This document shows, piece after piece, positions 1 to 11,442 of a stretch of DNA of 64,000 bases (position 1 is the first letter of the stretch; each line of letters starts with the position of its first letter). This DNA comes from Eutreptiella sp. 'Long Island Sound 2002' (Eukaryota > Euglenozoa > Euglenophyceae > Eutreptiales > Eutreptiaceae), in NCBI GenBank assembly GCA_964036045.1, contig OZ038384.1:64081355-64145354 (forward strand), written 5' to 3'. A model generated the notes under the pieces. That model was not told the DNA's origin. It made no database searches and saw only the letters and a list, made by a program, of their open reading frames with translations. The translations under genes were made by a program, and so were the position numbers.

Positions 1-1135
1 GCCGTTTGACATCCCGGGCCACGTTCTTCCTCGTCAAAGCCACCACGTTTGTATGATACTCTTTGGGGAGCATCATCTTGACCGTGTGGTTGGACTTGGC
101 CCTCTTGGCTTCCTCCTTGGTGACCCTGTCGATCCATGCTTAGGGCAGCATGGAGAGCAGGCGAGCCTGCTCGTCACCCTCGTTCCAGTCCTTCACGTTG
201 CGGCGGAAGAGGGTGTATTGCCCTCGGAAGTCTCGCCAGTCCCGTAGGCGGATCTCCCGTCCATCATGCTGAAGTACCGTCCACCCGCTCCTGCTCGTTG
301 AGCCACTTCTTGGCTTCCTTGAGGGTCTTGATTTTCCCCTCCTTGGTCGCCACGAAGTAAAGCTCTTGGAGCACTTCCGGCAGGCGGTACCTGAACCGTC
401 TGAAGACATATTTCTCCGCATCTGCGGGATCCATGTCTTCAGTGACGGTCATCCCCAAATCGTCCAGCTTCTCCAAGAAACGGTCGAGGTTGAGGGGGTT
501 GCCATCGTACATGGGGGGCTTGATGTCCTTCAAGTCTTCCCACACGGCGGCATCCGCGGCCTTAGAGACCATGAACGCCGGCCGCGAGGTCGACCGAAGT
601 TCCCATCGGCCTCTCCCACGGACTCCCACGGCCGCCACGTCCATCTCCTCCATGGAATCCCTGTGGCTACGCCGCGGTTTCTCCATGTACGCTGAACCTA
701 GATGTTCACGCCGTACCCCTTCCATGTATGCCTCCTCATCACGGCGCCAGCGGCTGCGTTCAGCGGCCTCCCGTCGTACACCACGCGGCGGGCTGATGTC
801 GAACTCCTCCAGGTCTTCCTCTGCCAACATACCGACATCCCACTCCACGTGTCCTCCGGGGACCTCATCCCTGAGTCCACCATAACGTCTGCCAGCCATT
901 GGGATTGGCTCCGGGGCTGGTGCGGGGCGTCGGGGGCGTACCGGTGTCCGCGGTGGAGCACGGCGGTTGTGGTAGTCAGAACTGAGCCACTCATCCCGCC
1001 AATCCTCACTGCCACTGCCGGGCGGCACGCGCTCGTTGCGGCGGCCCGCGCTGTGGTGAGAGGGGGCTGTGAGAGAGGGGGCACTGGCGCTGGGGCGACT
1101 CCTGGGGGCTCCGCCGGGGGCGTGGGGTCTGCCCG
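1..1135 (-). pseudogene. second, partial Ty3/Gypsy gag copy
   Basis: The minus strand repeats the gag segment at 4877-6045 almost base for base. It contains the acidic/arginine-rich linker, the conserved stretch beginning PPMYDGNPLNLDRFLEKLDD and the W-x-GQYTLFRR core typical of retrotransposon gag. Near base 275 about 33 bases present in the other copy are missing, which shifts the frame. The copy starts mid-gag at a junction with an inverted gag piece (1136-1345) and runs off the window at base 1. It is a duplicated, rearranged fragment, not a working gene. It is useful because it keeps an arginine codon (CGA) where the longer copy has a TGA stop at 5841-5843. Confidence 0.8.
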
Positions 1136-1345
1136 GACCCGGCAGAGGCCCTCCTGGAGGACCCCCTGGAGACCCCGACGACCCATCAGGGAACGGCGAC
1201 CCGGATCCCACCTGGCGGTGGATTGTCTACCTCCGCAGGAGGGTCCAGTTCCTCGAGCGCGAGGTAGACACGGGCAAGGGCGAGATGACTCGCATCGCCA
1301 GGGTCGCTGCGCGCGCGCAGAGAGAGCTGGACATCGCCAAGATCG
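1136..1345 (+). repeat. inverted gag fragment
   Basis: On the plus strand this segment encodes the gag coiled-coil start (motifs WRWIVYL, RVQFLEREVDTGKG, ARAQRELDIAKI). The same peptide is encoded on the minus strand at about 6250-6460. It is therefore a roughly 210-bp piece of gag in opposite orientation, between a truncated RT and a second gag copy. It marks a rearrangement breakpoint. Confidence 0.8.
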
Positions 1346-2447
1346 ACAGGTTCAGACCCACTGCGGATAGCAGCGCCTGCTTCATCCCCTCAAAGGCACG
1401 GTTGGACTCAGCTGTCCAGACCAGAGCCTTCTTGGACCCCTTCTTGGTCTCCTCTCGGTTGCCCTTGAGCATGGTCGTCATGGGGGCTGCATACTCGGCA
1501 TACATCTTGATATACCCCGAGTAGTAATTGCAGAACCCCAAGTACGCCCGTAGCTCAGAGACCGTTTTGGGCTTTTCCCAGTGCTTGATCGCAGCCACCT
1601 TGCCAGGTATGGGCTTTCGCTGCCCGTTCCCGACTACGTGGCCAGCGAAGACCACCTCGCTTAGCGCAATGGTGGCCTTGTAACTGCTGCCCGTGAGTTT
1701 GTGCCGAACCAGAAGGTCCAGCACCTGAGTGACGTCCCTCTCGTGTGCCTCCAGGAGCTCCTCGTAGCTCATACTGGGGTCCCCGGACGCGATGATCACG
1801 TCGTCCACTAAGGGGTCCGCACAGTCACGCACCGGCTCAAGCAGGTTCTCCAGCATCCGCTGAAAAGCCGCATTGCTGTTGGTAACGCCCATGGGCATCA
1901 CCTTCCACTGGAGAGGTCGAAGTGGGGTGCTCATGGCTGTGCAGGCACGAGACTCCTCGGCGAGAGGCATCTGATGATAACCATGTTTCACGTCAATCAC
2001 CGTGAAGATCCTCCGCCGGTGTTGTTTTTGCAGCATGTCCTCAATGAGGGGCAGCGTATAGCTGTCGTGCTGCAATTGGGCGTTTAGGCCGCGGTAGTGG
2101 ACCACGAGCCGCCACTCACCGGCCACCTTCTTGGGGACGACGAAGCACGGAAAGGTCCATTCGGAGTGGCATGGCTGGAGCCAGCCTCTCTCGATGAGGT
2201 CACGGAAGATGTTCTCCATGGCATCCTTCCTCTCGCCCCTCAGGGCAAAGTCCCAGGTTCGATACACCCGGGGGTCCTGCTTCAGTCGTATCTTGGCCTC
2301 GCCATACGGTCCACGCACCGGTCGGGGAAACACAGGCTTACCGCTGAAGAAGGTTTCACCATACTTCTGCTTCGGCCTGGCCCTCAACGCCTGGATCTTG
2401 GGGCAATCATCGGACTCCGCCTTGGCTTTTCCGGGCACCTGGACCAC
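1346..2447 (-). pseudogene. pol: Ty3/Gypsy reverse transcriptase domain, truncated
   Basis: The translated minus strand shows the ordered RT blocks of Ty3/Gypsy Pol: W-T-F-P-CFVVPKK, W-R-L-V-V-H-YRGLNA, F-T-V-I-D-V-KHGYHQ, MPMGVTNSNAAFQRML, a catalytic box reading LVDDVIIAS, then YLGFCNYYSGYI of the thumb/connection. Aspartates of the DD pair are present, but Y/F-x-DD has become L-V-D-D. No RNase H or integrase follows, because the frame is cut at 1345 by an inverted gag piece. The frame is offset by -1 from the protease ORF that ends at 2384, with about 60 bases of overlap. I see no slippery heptamer at the overlap, so decay is as likely as programmed frameshifting. Confidence 0.88.
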
Positions 2448-4135
2448 TGAGTCACTTGAGGGGTAGCGACCCCGCTCGGTTTCGGCTCAGGTGGTCTTCC
2501 CAGGTGGCCCAAAGGGCCATCTCCGGTCTTGCCTCGGAACAGATCGCCGTAGGTGGGTTGGTTCCCGCAGATTGGCTCGTCCTGGCTGGACATGTGATCC
2601 AGTACCCTCCGTACAAAGGTATCCCCATCATAGGAACCAGAGACGATGGAGTCCACTTCCCACCAGGCTTTGTCCTGGCCTTTGCCCTCACGCTGGTTTC
2701 TCCAGGCGTGAAAGGGCTGATCCATATACCCCTGAAACAGATCCAACTCCTCTTCAGTGAGGGGGTCTTCCGATTCTCCGATGTCAACGGGGGGAACCGC
2801 GAAGCATTGCCTCCATGGCTCCGCTACGATGCGGTTGACACACACGAAATCCGTGGTATCGGCCTGAGCAAGGCCCCCATCCACATAGTGGAATTCCGTT
2901 GGCCATCTCTGGGGTGGCATGGGCTGTCCCTTAGCGTCCTGATAGACACTCTCTCCAGACGGTAGGACGACCTTGTTTAAGGTCATGTTGGTCAATGAGA
3001 CTACCCAGTGTCGGGTACTTTCCTCCTCGGTGCATCCCATAGGAACAACCAGCACTGCCTTGGAGCGGTCCTTGCGAATCTTCGCTATCGCTCTTGGAAT
3101 GTCCCAACAGGGGCAATGGATCCACATCAAGCCCTGATGCGGACCCCAGTGCTTCTTCCACGTGGAGTCCTGGGCGCTCGAGTACTTCTCACACACCCGA
3201 AGATGGGCGGAGGTTCCTGAAGAGAACGCATCCAGGGCAAGATCCGAAGCTCCCAGGTCCGCAACCACTCGGCTCGCCACTTCCGGCATTACGCCGTACT
3301 CCTGGTTTGCTTGCCCAGTTGGCTCAGTGCCCAGCGCGGCTACTTCGAGCTGATTGCGTTCCGGGTGGATCCATTGGCATTCCAGATGGTGCTCAGGTGA
3401 CGAAAGCCACGAGAGCTGGTCGTCCTGGTACAGGGTCATGGAGGCCTGGGCCGGGAGGACGTCGGAGTCTGTCTCCATCATGAAGTCGTACCATACGATC
3501 ATGTCCCAGTGCATCTCGGCCTCGTAGAAGCGACCTTGCAGGAGGATTTCCTTGCCGAGGTCCGGGCGGCTCAGCTCACGGTGGTTCACGAACTGCAGCC
3601 CAATGGCCGCTTCCTTCGTGCCTCCCACCATGTACTGGCCGTTCGCCACCTTCAGCCTGACAGGTTTCCGACTGTCGGTCAAACACTCTGGTGGAAGTAG
3701 GCCAGCCTTGACCAAGCTGACCTGTGCTCCCGTGTCGACCAACACGTCGAAAACCTTTTCCACTTCCCCGCAAAAGGCACGGACCTTAAGGTGCAACTGC
3801 CGCTCACGCCCCACTCGGCGGACGGCGTGCAAGCTCAGGATCTCCAGCCGTTCCAGAACCTCAACAAGCGACTGGTGCAGGTCGTGGACAATGGGCTCAG
3901 GCTGCCCCTCTGCAGCATCCAGCTGCGGTCCGGGTGATCCTCCGATACTCTCGGAAAGATCTTGAAGTACATCAAACACATTCTTGGTCGCGAATGATGG
4001 ACGGGTGCAAGGGTTCGTGCCTTCACTTGCCCTCACCCCGCCACCGCGACTGTCGGGTGCCAGACCGGGCCTTCCGCCCGCGGCAGTCCCTTTGTGCTTA
4101 CCGACTCCCGATTGGGATGGTGTGGCGCTTCCCAC
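2384..4135 (-). CDS. Ty3-like protease plus methyltransferase-like domain
   Basis: This 583-codon minus-strand frame has the retroviral-type aspartic protease signature V-L-V-DTGA-QVSLV at residues 132-142, followed by the second protease lobe to about residue 250. Residues 295-425 form a separate domain: a LDAFSSGTSA start, a W-I-HCPCW box at 338-344, a VLVVPMG strand at 361-367 and a YVDGGL end. The same ordered pattern follows the protease in the unrelated-looking element at 34600-35010. It resembles the Dam/N6A-type methyltransferase fold known from DIRS-like Pol, with the catalytic D/N-PP-Y/F box altered; that link is my inference. The frame is continuous with 4187-4552 except for one TAG at 4187-4189. 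RT follows in the -1 frame. Confidence 0.75.
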   Translation of the reverse strand: MGSATPSQSGVGKHKGTAAGGRPGLAPDSRGGGVRASEGTNPCTRPSFATKNVFDVLQDLSESIGGSPGPQLDAAEGQPEPIVHDLHQSLVEVLERLEILSLHAVRRVGRERQLHLKVRAFCGEVEKVFDVLVDTGAQVSLVKAGLLPPECLTDSRKPVRLKVANGQYMVGGTKEAAIGLQFVNHRELSRPDLGKEILLQGRFYEAEMHWDMIVWYDFMMETDSDVLPAQASMTLYQDDQLSWLSSPEHHLECQWIHPERNQLEVAALGTEPTGQANQEYGVMPEVASRVVADLGASDLALDAFSSGTSAHLRVCEKYSSAQDSTWKKHWGPHQGLMWIHCPCWDIPRAIAKIRKDRSKAVLVVPMGCTEEESTRHWVVSLTNMTLNKVVLPSGESVYQDAKGQPMPPQRWPTEFHYVDGGLAQADTTDFVCVNRIVAEPWRQCFAVPPVDIGESEDPLTEEELDLFQGYMDQPFHAWRNQREGKGQDKAWWEVDSIVSGSYDGDTFVRRVLDHMSSQDEPICGNQPTYGDLFRGKTGDGPLGHLGRPPEPKPSGVATPQVTQWSRCPEKPRRSPMIAPRSRR

Positions 4136-4186
4136 GACACCATCCTGCGACCGCCCTAGCTGGGCCCCCTGGCTGCAGGGGCTCCG

Positions 4187-4552
4187 CTAGGGGGCGCCGG
4201 TTGTGGAAGTAGGAGTAGTCTCCTCGGCATCAACCTCGTTGACACCCTTCCTCCTCCTATTCCTAGGCTTCTTGTCCTTGTCCTTGTTCTGGTCGTTCTG
4301 GTTGTTCTCCCTGTTCTTGTTGTCCGACCTGGGGACCCAGTTCCTCTTGATCTCCTGGATCTCCTTGGCCAACTCCGTCCCCTGCGACATCAGCTTGGAG
4401 AGCTCATCCTTGTCCACCTCCACCTTGGCTTCCCGGATACCCGCGGGCGCACGCTTCTTCGACCCGTGCGCCTTCTTGTAAGCCTCCGTGTCTGCAGGGG
4501 CTTCCAGCTTCCCCGGTTGTTCCCCGCGCCGTTGTGGGCCACGAAGGCACAA
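4187..4552 (-). CDS. gag: gag C-terminal segment, basic
   Basis: This short minus-strand frame encodes a Lys/Arg/Asn/Asp-rich tail (KNRENNQNDQNKDKDKKPRN) and a helical stretch with EIQEIKRNW. It lies between the gag core (4404-8369) and the protease ORF. It is in a different frame from the gag core, so a frameshift near 4500-4550 must separate them, while it shares its frame with the protease ORF. A single TAG codon at 4187-4189 lies between it and that ORF. No CCHC zinc knuckle is visible; the basic run probably serves as the nucleic-acid-binding tail. Confidence 0.6.
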   Translation of the reverse strand: MCLRGPQRRGEQPGKLEAPADTEAYKKAHGSKKRAPAGIREAKVEVDKDELSKLMSQGTELAKEIQEIKRNWVPRSDNKNRENNQNDQNKDKDKKPRNRRRKGVNEVDAEETTPTSTTGAP

Positions 4553-7500
4553 ACGGCCATCTCGGCGGGCTCATCGTCGTCGTCATCGTCGACGAGAGTC
4601 TCATCGCCGTCGGCTCCCGCTGGGTCCATGGCAGCTTCCCCGCCAGGTCCCTCGCCAACGTAGTTGACGTCGCGGTCGCGCGGCTGTGGTGGAGGTTCCG
4701 GTACTCCTTGAGTACTTCCTCTCCAACCCACTCCAGGATCTCGTCGCAGCTCATCCGCGCTGGGATGGGCTGCAGACGGATGGTCTGGCCGCTCACGTCA
4801 CACTTGTCAAGGCGCCACATCGCGGTCTTCTGGCGATCGCCCGAGACGGTGATGAGGAGAGCGTTCCGCAGGGAGTGCCGTTTGACATCCCGGGCCACGT
4901 TCTTCCTCGTCCAAGCCACCACGTTTGTATGATACTCTTTGGGGAGCATCATCTTGACCGTGTGGTTGGACTTGGCCCGCTTGGCTTCCTCCTTGGTGAC
5001 CCTCTTGATCCATGCTTCCGGCAGCATGGAGAGCAGGCGAGCCTGCTCGTCACCCTCGTCCCAGTCCTCCACGTTGCGGCGGAAGAGGGTGTATTGCCCT
5101 CGGAAGTCTCGCCAGTCCCGTAGGCGGATCTCCCGTCCATCATGCTGAAGCTTGATGGACTTCCACCGCTTGGCAGCCACCTGCGGAGCGTCCAGCCGCT
5201 CCTGATCGTTGAGACACTTCTTGGCTTCCTTGAGGGTCTTGATTTTCCCCTCCTTGGTTGCAACGAAGTATAGCTCTTGGAGCACTTCCGGCAGGCGGTA
5301 CCTGAACCGTCTGAAGACATATTTCTCCGCATCTGCGGGGTCCATGTCTTCATTGACGGTCCCCCTCCAATCGTCCAGCTTCTCCAAGAAGCGGTCGAGG
5401 TTGAGGGGGTTGCCATCGTACATGGGGGGCTTGATGTCCTTCAAGTCTTCCCACACGGCGGCATCCGCGGCCTTAGAGACAATGAACGCCGGCCGCGAGG
5501 TCGACCGAAGTTCCCATCGGCCTCTCCCACGGACTCCCACATCCGCCATGTCCATCTCCTCCATGGAATCCCTGTGGCTACGCCGCGGTTCCTCCATGTA
5601 CTCTGAACGTAGATGTTCACGGCGTACACATTCCATGTATGCCTCCTCATCACGGCGCCTGCGGCTGCGTTCAGCGGCCTCCTGTCGTACACCACGCGGC
5701 GGGCTAATGTCGAACTCCTCCAGGTCTTCCTCCGCCAACATCCCGACATCCCACTCCAGGTCTCCTCTGGGGACCTCATCCTCGAGTCCACCATAACGTC
5801 CGCCAGCCATTGGGATTGGCTCTGGGGCTGGTGCGGGGCGTCAGGGGCGTACCGGTGTCCGCGGTGGAGCACGGCGGTTGTGGTAGTCCGAACTGAGCCA
5901 CTCCTCCCGCCAATCCTCACTGCCACTGCCAGGCGGCACGCGCTCGTTGCGGCGGCCCGCGCTGTGGTGAGAGGGGGCTGTGAGAGAGGGGGCACTGGCG
6001 CTGGGGCGGCTCCTGGGGGCTCTGCTGGGGGCGTCGGGTCTGCCTGGACCTGGTCCGGGTCCCCAGCCGTCGTCCGACGAGCCAGACTCCAGGGGTGGGT
6101 GGTCGCTGCCGACGCTCCCACGGGCTTCCAGCCCGTCCAGCCTCTGCTGCAGGCCGCTGAGGACCTTGTTCAGCGACCCCGTCTCGCCCCTGGCGATGTC
6201 AAGCAGCTTCTGGGTGGCGGTGCCGACGCCGGCGCTCTTGACCATCTCGATCTTGGCGATGTCCAGCTCTCTCTGTGCGCGCGCGGCAACCCTGGCGATG
6301 CGAGTCATCGCGCCCTTGCCCGTGTCTACCTCGCGCTCGAGGAACTGGACCCTCCTGCTGAGGTAGACAATCCACCGTCGGGTGGCATCCGGGTCGCCAT
6401 CCCCTGGTGGGTCGTCGGGGTCCCCAGGGGGTCCTCCAGGAAGACCTCTGCCGGGTCCGCCCGGTCCAGGGGGTCCTCCCCCGCCCGGTGGTCGGCCTCC
6501 AGGGGGTCCACTTGGTGGGCGTCCTCCAGGGGGTCCTGATGGTCCTCCGCCAGGGGGTCCCGGTGGGTCTCCGCTGGGTCGCCTCGGTGGGTCCGAGGAT
6601 GGGCGCTTCTTCGTGATGTCGAAGTCCATGTCGTCATCCTCGTCCATGTCGCCCCACCTGGGCGTCTCGGTCTCGGAAGACTCCGAGCTCCGGTAGGGAG
6701 GAGGGAGATCCTCATCCTCACCTTCCGGCTCCATGGGGACGTCTCCGCCTCCTCCGCCCGTCCAAGCCACCACTCGGCGATGTCGGCGGCCTCGTTCATC
6801 CCCGTCGCTGGCGGTGAAGCAGGGGTCACTGTTGTGGGGGTGTCCACCCGCTGGCCTCCGCGGCCTCTCGGGGGTCTTCCCCTTGCCCTTTCTCCGTCGA
6901 TGGGCGGTGCGGCCACTGCTCCCACTGCTGCCCGTGTCCGCCTCATCCAGCGTCATCTTGGAGGAGGCGTCCCCTTCGAAAAGCTTTCGAAGGGTCTCCA
7001 CTCGTGATCCTCCCGGGGGAGTCTCGCGGCGGAGTTTGGCCTCTGCCTCCTCCATTGCGGCGGCGGTGGCTGCGGCAGCTCGCCTTTCGGCCTCCTCCCG
7101 GGCACGAGCCGCCTCGGCTTCCCGGGTCTGCTGCAGCCGCGCCTTCTCCGCTTCTAACGCCGCCAACTCCGCCTCCGTCTTGGCCCTCTCCTCAGCAACC
7201 TTCCGTCGCGCGGCTTCGATGGCGTCCTTCTTGGCGGCGTCCGCCTGGGCCTTAGCCGTTGCTTCGGCGTGGGCCCTTTACTCCGCCTCCTTCTTTGCCC
7301 TCTCATGGGCAAGCGCCTCTTCCAGCGCCTTCACCTCGGCCTCCTTGCAGGCAATGGCCTCCAGCGTCAGGCAGGCTTCCCCGTCGGCTGCCGCCACCTC
7401 ACCGTTGACCTGGGCAGTCGCTGCCCCATGGGCCGCTACGGCCGTGAGTCCGGCCGCAATGGCCGCCACGGTCAGGGCGTGGATGGCCATGCCATGCGCC

Positions 7501-8424
7501 CACTCCGCAGCCTCCTGCTGGGCGATGCTGACAGCGCCCTCCACGGCAGCTTTCTGCTGCGTGGCCCGTTGCCGGGCAACCCGAAGGTTGCAGGGCACCC
7601 CACAGGCGCGCTCACAGGCGCGCGCCACGTCCCTTTGGTCGGGGGCGACGCTGCTGCTGGAGCTGGCCTGGTCGGCCGGCATCCTCCCGCGGTGGGCCGA
7701 CTCCACGTCGCTGCTGGGGCCTGACTTCCTCAGGTGCAGCTGACGGGGCTGGGCCTTGGCAGGCTTGGCGACTTGGAGGAAGTCACCAAGGGTGGTGTGG
7801 CCGGGGTGGTGACCGCCATTGGCCCGTTGGGGGCTGTGGGCTGGGGTTCCGCCCCTGGCGCCTTGGGCGGCTTCGGCTGCCAGGGACTCCTGGTACTCCC
7901 GCCACTTCCTGTCCCGCCTCCTGTCCCCGGCGGAACGCTTCTCCTTCCCAGGAGACGTGCTGCTGCTGGCCTGCAGCTTGCGCTCGTTCCCCAGTGCCGG
8001 GAACTCCTTCTCGATCATGTCCCACATGGAGACGTTGATCGAGGCGCTCGACGGGTACTCGTTGGGCTTGTGGTCCTCCTCAATCCCGTCGGGGCGCAGC
8101 CCTTCGCCGGGCCTGTCCGGGCGGGTCGAGGTCCTCCAACGCTTGCGGCGGAAGCGGTACTCATACCCTTCCGCCCGCAGCCACTCCTCCACTGCCCGCA
8201 GGCGGTCCTCGCCCATGTCCTCGCGGAGCTCGAAGCTCCCGGGCATGCCGCCTTCGCACTGGGGATTGCTGTGGCGGCACTGCCGCCCCCACAGCAACCC
8301 ACGCAGTAGGCGCGCCGCATGGGGGTGGGGTTGCGGCCAGGTCTTGCCTGCCGCGTCCCAGTTCACCATCGGTGCTCTCGATGGAGTGGTCCTCGGGTGG
8401 TTGTTGAGGTGGGCGATGTAGCAC
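4404..8424 (-). pseudogene. gag: Ty3/Gypsy gag core with two in-frame stops
   Basis: One frame runs through three blocks on the minus strand, broken only by stops at 7278-7280 (TAA) and 5841-5843 (TGA). Block 1 (about 363 aa) is mixed, ending in an Ala/Glu-rich helix. Block 2 (from 7166) begins with a strong coiled coil (AALEAEKARLQQTREAEAAR), then Gly/Pro-rich repeats of the form PSGPPGGRP and a second helix (ARAQRELDIAKIEMVKS). Block 3 (from 5810) is the gag domain proper, with PPMYDGNPLNLDRFLEKLDD, GQYTLFRR and ARLLSMLPEAWIKRVTKEE. The gag identification rests on these motifs and on the protease and RT downstream. The TGA is a C-to-T change relative to the partial copy at 1-1135. This copy is dead unless both stops are read through. 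Confidence 0.78.
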
Positions 8425-8429
8425 TGGAC

Positions 8430-11145
8430 TGGGAGTGCGGCCGGTGCTGGTCGGCCGGTAGTTGTGGAAGTGGTTGAAGCAACTGGATGTGCGGCCTTGC
8501 CGGTCGGCCGTTACGACTCGCTGATGAGGGAGTCCTGGTCAGTCCACCTCCTTCACGGTCGCGGCGCTTCCGTGGTCGCTCAGGGCGATGCTCTGGACAG
8601 CGCTGCGGACCGCTGCGCTGCGCTGCGAGCTGCGAGCTGCGAGCTGCTGCGCCGCGCTGCTCGGGGTTGGTGGCCCCGAGTGGCACGCCAGGGATGGGTA
8701 ACTCCGCGGCGGTGAAACGCTTTTGATGCGTTCCCGTGGGGGGTCTGGCAATGGGACGCTGCGGTGGACACGCACAGGTGAGCAGGCAGGCAAAGCACTA
8801 CGCTCACAGGGGCATCATTGCGCTTGTGTCATGTGACAAAGCGTTTCAGGATCCTTGCCACTCTGAAACAAGGGAACAAAAGTATGTACAGCAACACATC
8901 AGGATATGTACACATGGGGTTGAGACTGGACTGTGATAAGGGCATCACAGGACCATAGACACTCAGTCCCAACACATATCCCAATCCCAGGTCCGACCCT
9001 CCCAGTGGTTGGTGAGGGCGGGGGCTCAAACACAACCCATGCCCTGCTCAGTCCGGACCCTGAAACCCTGCAAATGGGGGAGGTGACCCGCCCAGCCACA
9101 GGCGAGTTCTCGGGAACCAAGTAGCTCCAGGGCTGACCGACAGTGTCTCCCGGTGCCCCCCCCACGGCGTGTTCCAACTTCGCTCTGAGCCAGAGATAGA
9201 GCGCCGCCATTATCCCCTAGGAGTAGGTAGCTGAAAATGGGCTGTTTCAGCCCAAACTGATATTAGCTCAAAAATCTCCGAAATTGGCCCCTCGTTCGGA
9301 CCCGCCAGAGGTAGGGACGAGGCAACAGACCCTATGCCTTTCGAGTGTGAACTCCCTGGAGCCCTCACCCAACCTGGTTCCCTCTGAGGTCCCAGCATCA
9401 GGGCACCACGGGTTTGTCAAGTGGGGTCATGATGCCAAAATCACCAAAATTGGCATCATTCTCACGCGTGACTCGCCCGGCCAGGGCGAGCCCCGTGGCA
9501 CATAGGACGGGAGGCAGGACCTAAGACTTTCATCTGAGTGTACAACAGGCTCTCCGTGGGCAAGGAGATATGGGGCCGCCAATTGACCACACGGGGGGGG
9601 TGAAATTGGGGTCCCAAAAGGGGGTCATTTTGGCTGCTCGAAATGAGCCAAAATTCGGGGGTGCTCCCAATAGTATATCTCCACGCCGGCTTGGAGATCG
9701 GATCTGCCACTCCATACGCGATCTACCGGGAGTCTGACAGAGACTCCCATGCTCTTGGCTTCCTAGGATCTCTGAGCCACTCGGGCTGGTGACAATCCCA
9801 ATCGGGTCCACAAATGCCAAAATGGCAAAATTGCCCACACTCACTTTGGGCTAGCACCTCAACGAAGGTTGCTCTGCTTCGCCCACGTGGTGTGTGAACC
9901 ATGGGGACCAATATGCATAACACCCATGTCATATATGGTCCATTGGTCCATGCGTCCGGCTTGCACGGACGGGCTGAACATAGTGCACAGCGGGCGGAAA
10001 ATGTGGAAAATTGCTCAAAATGGCCAAAACCGCGCACACTCATGGTTTGGGCAAACGTGGCACATGCCCGACTTGGACCGCAGTGTGCCATAGGATTGGT
10101 ATCAAGTCATATGTGTCCAACATATCTTTTGGGTGTTGCCCAACTCCTCCGGTATTGGGAATGGCAGGGTTGCAAAGTGAGCCCATGATTTGGGATAGTC
10201 CCAAATCGCCAACATGGCGGCCACGGTATGCCAAGCCCAAGAGGAGTTATTCGCCGGGTTCAAGATATGTTGGGCATTGAAGTATGTACATCCATAACAT
10301 ATTTGAGTCATGATGTTAATTGAGCGCAACATTGAGATACATGGCCGCCACTTGACATCATGACGGGCAGAAAACAGCAATATTGGCGAAGAAAGACCCA
10401 AAAGGGCCTTGAAAGGCGCACAAATATATTACAATATCTTCGGCTTGGATTGAGTAATCGACCAATCCTTCTAAACACAATGACCTGACACCAAAAACCT
10501 CCGATTCCACATATGTGCTCCACTTGGGGCGCTTTGAAAGGTCACGAGCGCTACTTCCCAAGTGGGCACATGAAAATATGGAAAATTGCAAAACACACAC
10601 CTTGCTCCCAACGCATCGCTTTGGGATCGCCACACATGCTTTCTTCCAGGAAGGTTAGGCTTGCAATTGATCCTGGGGAGTATAAGGAAGGGCCTCGTGC
10701 AATATGAGGTCCATTGCTGGGTGTATCGCTCTTAGCCAAACCCGCCAAATGGGCACGCAATACAACACATTGCACATACCACATATTGCCCAAAAAGGTA
10801 GCTCCCCCCACGATATGTCATGCCCCTCCAAGGGCATAACTTTGTGTCAATCGCTCATAGGAACTCAAGGAGAGTTTCTATGCAACACCAACACTCGCGC
10901 GCTACACTAGAAAGTTACCTTAACGCACGCAATATCATGGCCCAAGAGTTATAACGCAAACTCTACCCTCTTGACCATGATCCATTACGCTAGCGCGCAC
11001 GTGTGGAGACGCAAGGCATATAAAGCTTTCTAAATTACGTCGGGAGTATTGTGAATACATCCCACGTTTTCTTATCGTCATTCCTCGCAAGCGGCACGAG
11101 ATATGACCCTCACAGGTGGCCTCACGAATCAACTTTGTTTTGCCC
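8430..11145. other. non-coding stretch, nothing assignable
   Basis: The first 300 bases are GC-rich and probably belong to the leader of the minus-strand Ty3 element. From about 8800 composition falls towards 50 percent GC, and every frame is short and without recognisable motifs. Phrases such as AAAATTGC and CCAAAATGG recur around 9815, 10005 and 10570. They may be an old diverged repeat, but I could not establish a period. No RNA gene or terminal repeat was identified. Confidence 0.5.
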
Positions 11146-11253
11146 ATATCTCTAATACAAATGGAAGGCAAGACAAAAGGAAAGTTGATTCGTGCATATT
11201 GATGTACGAATCAACTTTCCTTTTGTCTTGCCTTCCATTTGTATTAGAGATAT
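11146..11253. repeat. 48-bp perfect inverted repeat at LINE 5' junction
   Basis: Arms at 11146-11193 and 11206-11253 are exact reverse complements, with a 12-base loop. The left arm is target DNA and includes most of the target site duplication; the right arm is the first part of the inserted sequence. Just upstream (about 11122-11140) is a third, imperfect copy of the arm end, so the target itself may already have been hairpin-like. Confidence 0.93.
11179..11198. repeat. target site duplication, left copy (20 bp)
   Basis: The sequence from GGAAAGTTG to CGTGCATA is repeated exactly at 19311-19330, directly after the A-run that ends the LINE. The bases beyond it differ on the two sides, so the duplication is 20 bp plus an ambiguous run of A. 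Confidence 0.9.
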
Positions 11254-11442
11254 CGACGTGCGCGCGTGCGACAACAGGCGCAAGACTTACTGAGGCACAG
11301 ACGAGTGAATCTTGTCTCTAAACTCTTTCCTTTTGACGTAAAACTACCTGAAACATCGCTTTCAGAACTTTGCGGTATCTTCTGTGTATTACTCGTCACC
11401 TACGGCAACACTTTATTTTTTTTACCTACTACCGCGAAATCA

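Larger units (their letters stand above)
1..8430 (-). mobile_element. decayed Ty3/Gypsy-like LTR retrotransposon
   Basis: Gag, protease, a methyltransferase-like domain and RT lie in that order on the minus strand from 8424 down to 1346, followed by a rearranged second gag copy. RNase H and integrase are absent from the window, and I could not find a pair of LTRs. The start of gag is followed to the right by a GC-rich leader (8430-8760) with short GCTGCGA tandem units at about 8612-8655. Stops, frameshifts and the inverted piece show that this copy is inactive. Confidence 0.82.

Noticed and set aside
2384-2447. Programmed -1 frameshift between protease ORF and RT
   Set aside because: The overlap has the right direction, but I see no slippery heptamer, and the element is decayed elsewhere.
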